Source: Cacajao melanocephalus
Lineage: Eukaryota; Chordata; Mammalia; Primates; Pitheciidae
DNA length: 64,000 bases
Assembly (NCBI GenBank): GCA_963573385.1
Contig: CAUYLG010005263.1
Coordinates: forward strand, 86,877 to 150,876
Direction: 5' to 3'
Shown: positions 63,776 to 64,000 of the stretch, in pieces
How the letters are laid out: the number at the start of each line of letters is the position of its first letter
Position numbering within the stretch: position 1 is the stretch's first letter
Made by a program: the position numbers and the translations under genes
Notes under the pieces: model-generated
The model's input: the letters and a program-made list of their open reading frames with translations, nothing else
The model's database searches: none
What the model was told of the DNA's origin: nothing

Positions 63776-63951
63776 TTTATTTTTTTTATTTTTTTATTTT
63801 TATTTTTTTATTTTTGAAAGAAAGAAAAAGAGAGGAAAGAAAGTGAGAGTGAAAGAAAGAGAAAAAAAAGAATGTAAGAGAGAAAGAAAGAGGAAGAGAA
63901 AGAGGGAGAGAGAACGAGATTCTTGTTCTATTGCCCAGGCTAGAATGCAGT
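63775..63951 (-). mobile_element. Truncated Alu with expanded T/GAAA tail
   Basis: A T-rich tract with A interruptions (63778-63816) and a purine GAAA/GAGA microsatellite (63817-63913) precede only about 38 bp of antisense Alu 3' sequence ('gagattcttgttctattgcc', 'caggctagaatgcagt'). The element is therefore severely 5'-truncated and its A-tail has expanded. The 70-codon frame at 63756 is this low-complexity sequence. Confidence 0.8.
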
Positions 63952-64000
63952 CTAAAAATGGGTATTAAAAACCTCTTTTATGCCAATAATTGTACTTAAC
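63952..64000. other. Right edge, unassigned
   Basis: Too short to classify. Confidence 0.4.

Overview
This window looks like primate, probably human, nuclear DNA. It holds several dimeric Alu elements, THE1/MST-type MaLR LTRs, L1MA/L1P-type and L1M LINE fragments, MIR, L2, MER5A, MER20 and Tigger relics, and AT-rich single-copy sequence. I recognise no protein-coding exon, tRNA, rRNA, CRISPR array or bacterial gene. The longest open frames are short and either translate L1 ORF2, Alu or MaLR sequence or have no recognisable family. All repeat names come from recalled consensus sequences, not from a database search, so subfamily names are approximate.

Layout. 1-4640 is an old antisense L1M element (ORF2 part, then 5' region), interrupted at about 1155-2320 by a younger L1 fragment in a twin-priming-like inverted arrangement. 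4640-4905 is an oppositely oriented L1 ORF2 relic. 4906-15835 is mostly single-copy sequence with MIR, L1M 3'-end and L2 relics, then a diverged interspersed repeat of uncertain family (about 14500-16400). 15836-17464 carries three Alus in +/-/+ order. 17465-22840 holds L2, MIR and MER5A relics. 22841-23122 is an Alu and 23290-23735 an antisense LTR with an internal tandem duplication. 25672-26175 is L2, 29160-30991 a 5'-truncated L1MA-type element, and 31100-32340 a long antisense L2.

34974-35383 is a class I-like LTR with a TATA box and poly(A) signal. 36443-36798 is a THE1/MST solo LTR with a 5-bp target duplication. 42391-44894 is a complete LTR-internal-LTR MaLR provirus, and 45911-46262 an antisense THE1 solo LTR with a 5-bp target duplication. 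49030-50030 is an antisense L2 split by a MER20. 52128-52476 is a Tigger-type element. 54612-54917 and 58726-59084 are Alus with clear target duplications. The right end (62321-63775) has two old L1M 3' ends in tandem, a 7SL/FLAM-like monomer and a truncated Alu with a purine microsatellite.

No genes act together here. The window reads as intergenic or intronic DNA. The most interesting signals are structural: a near-perfect 47-bp hairpin with a 7-nt loop (57947-58048), a 24-bp palindrome with a second palindrome inside it (45468-45531), an Alu bearing a templated inverted insertion, the inverted L1 fragment with no A-tail, and a GATA-like satellite bounded by direct repeats (40279-40431). 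I found no convincing new biological system.
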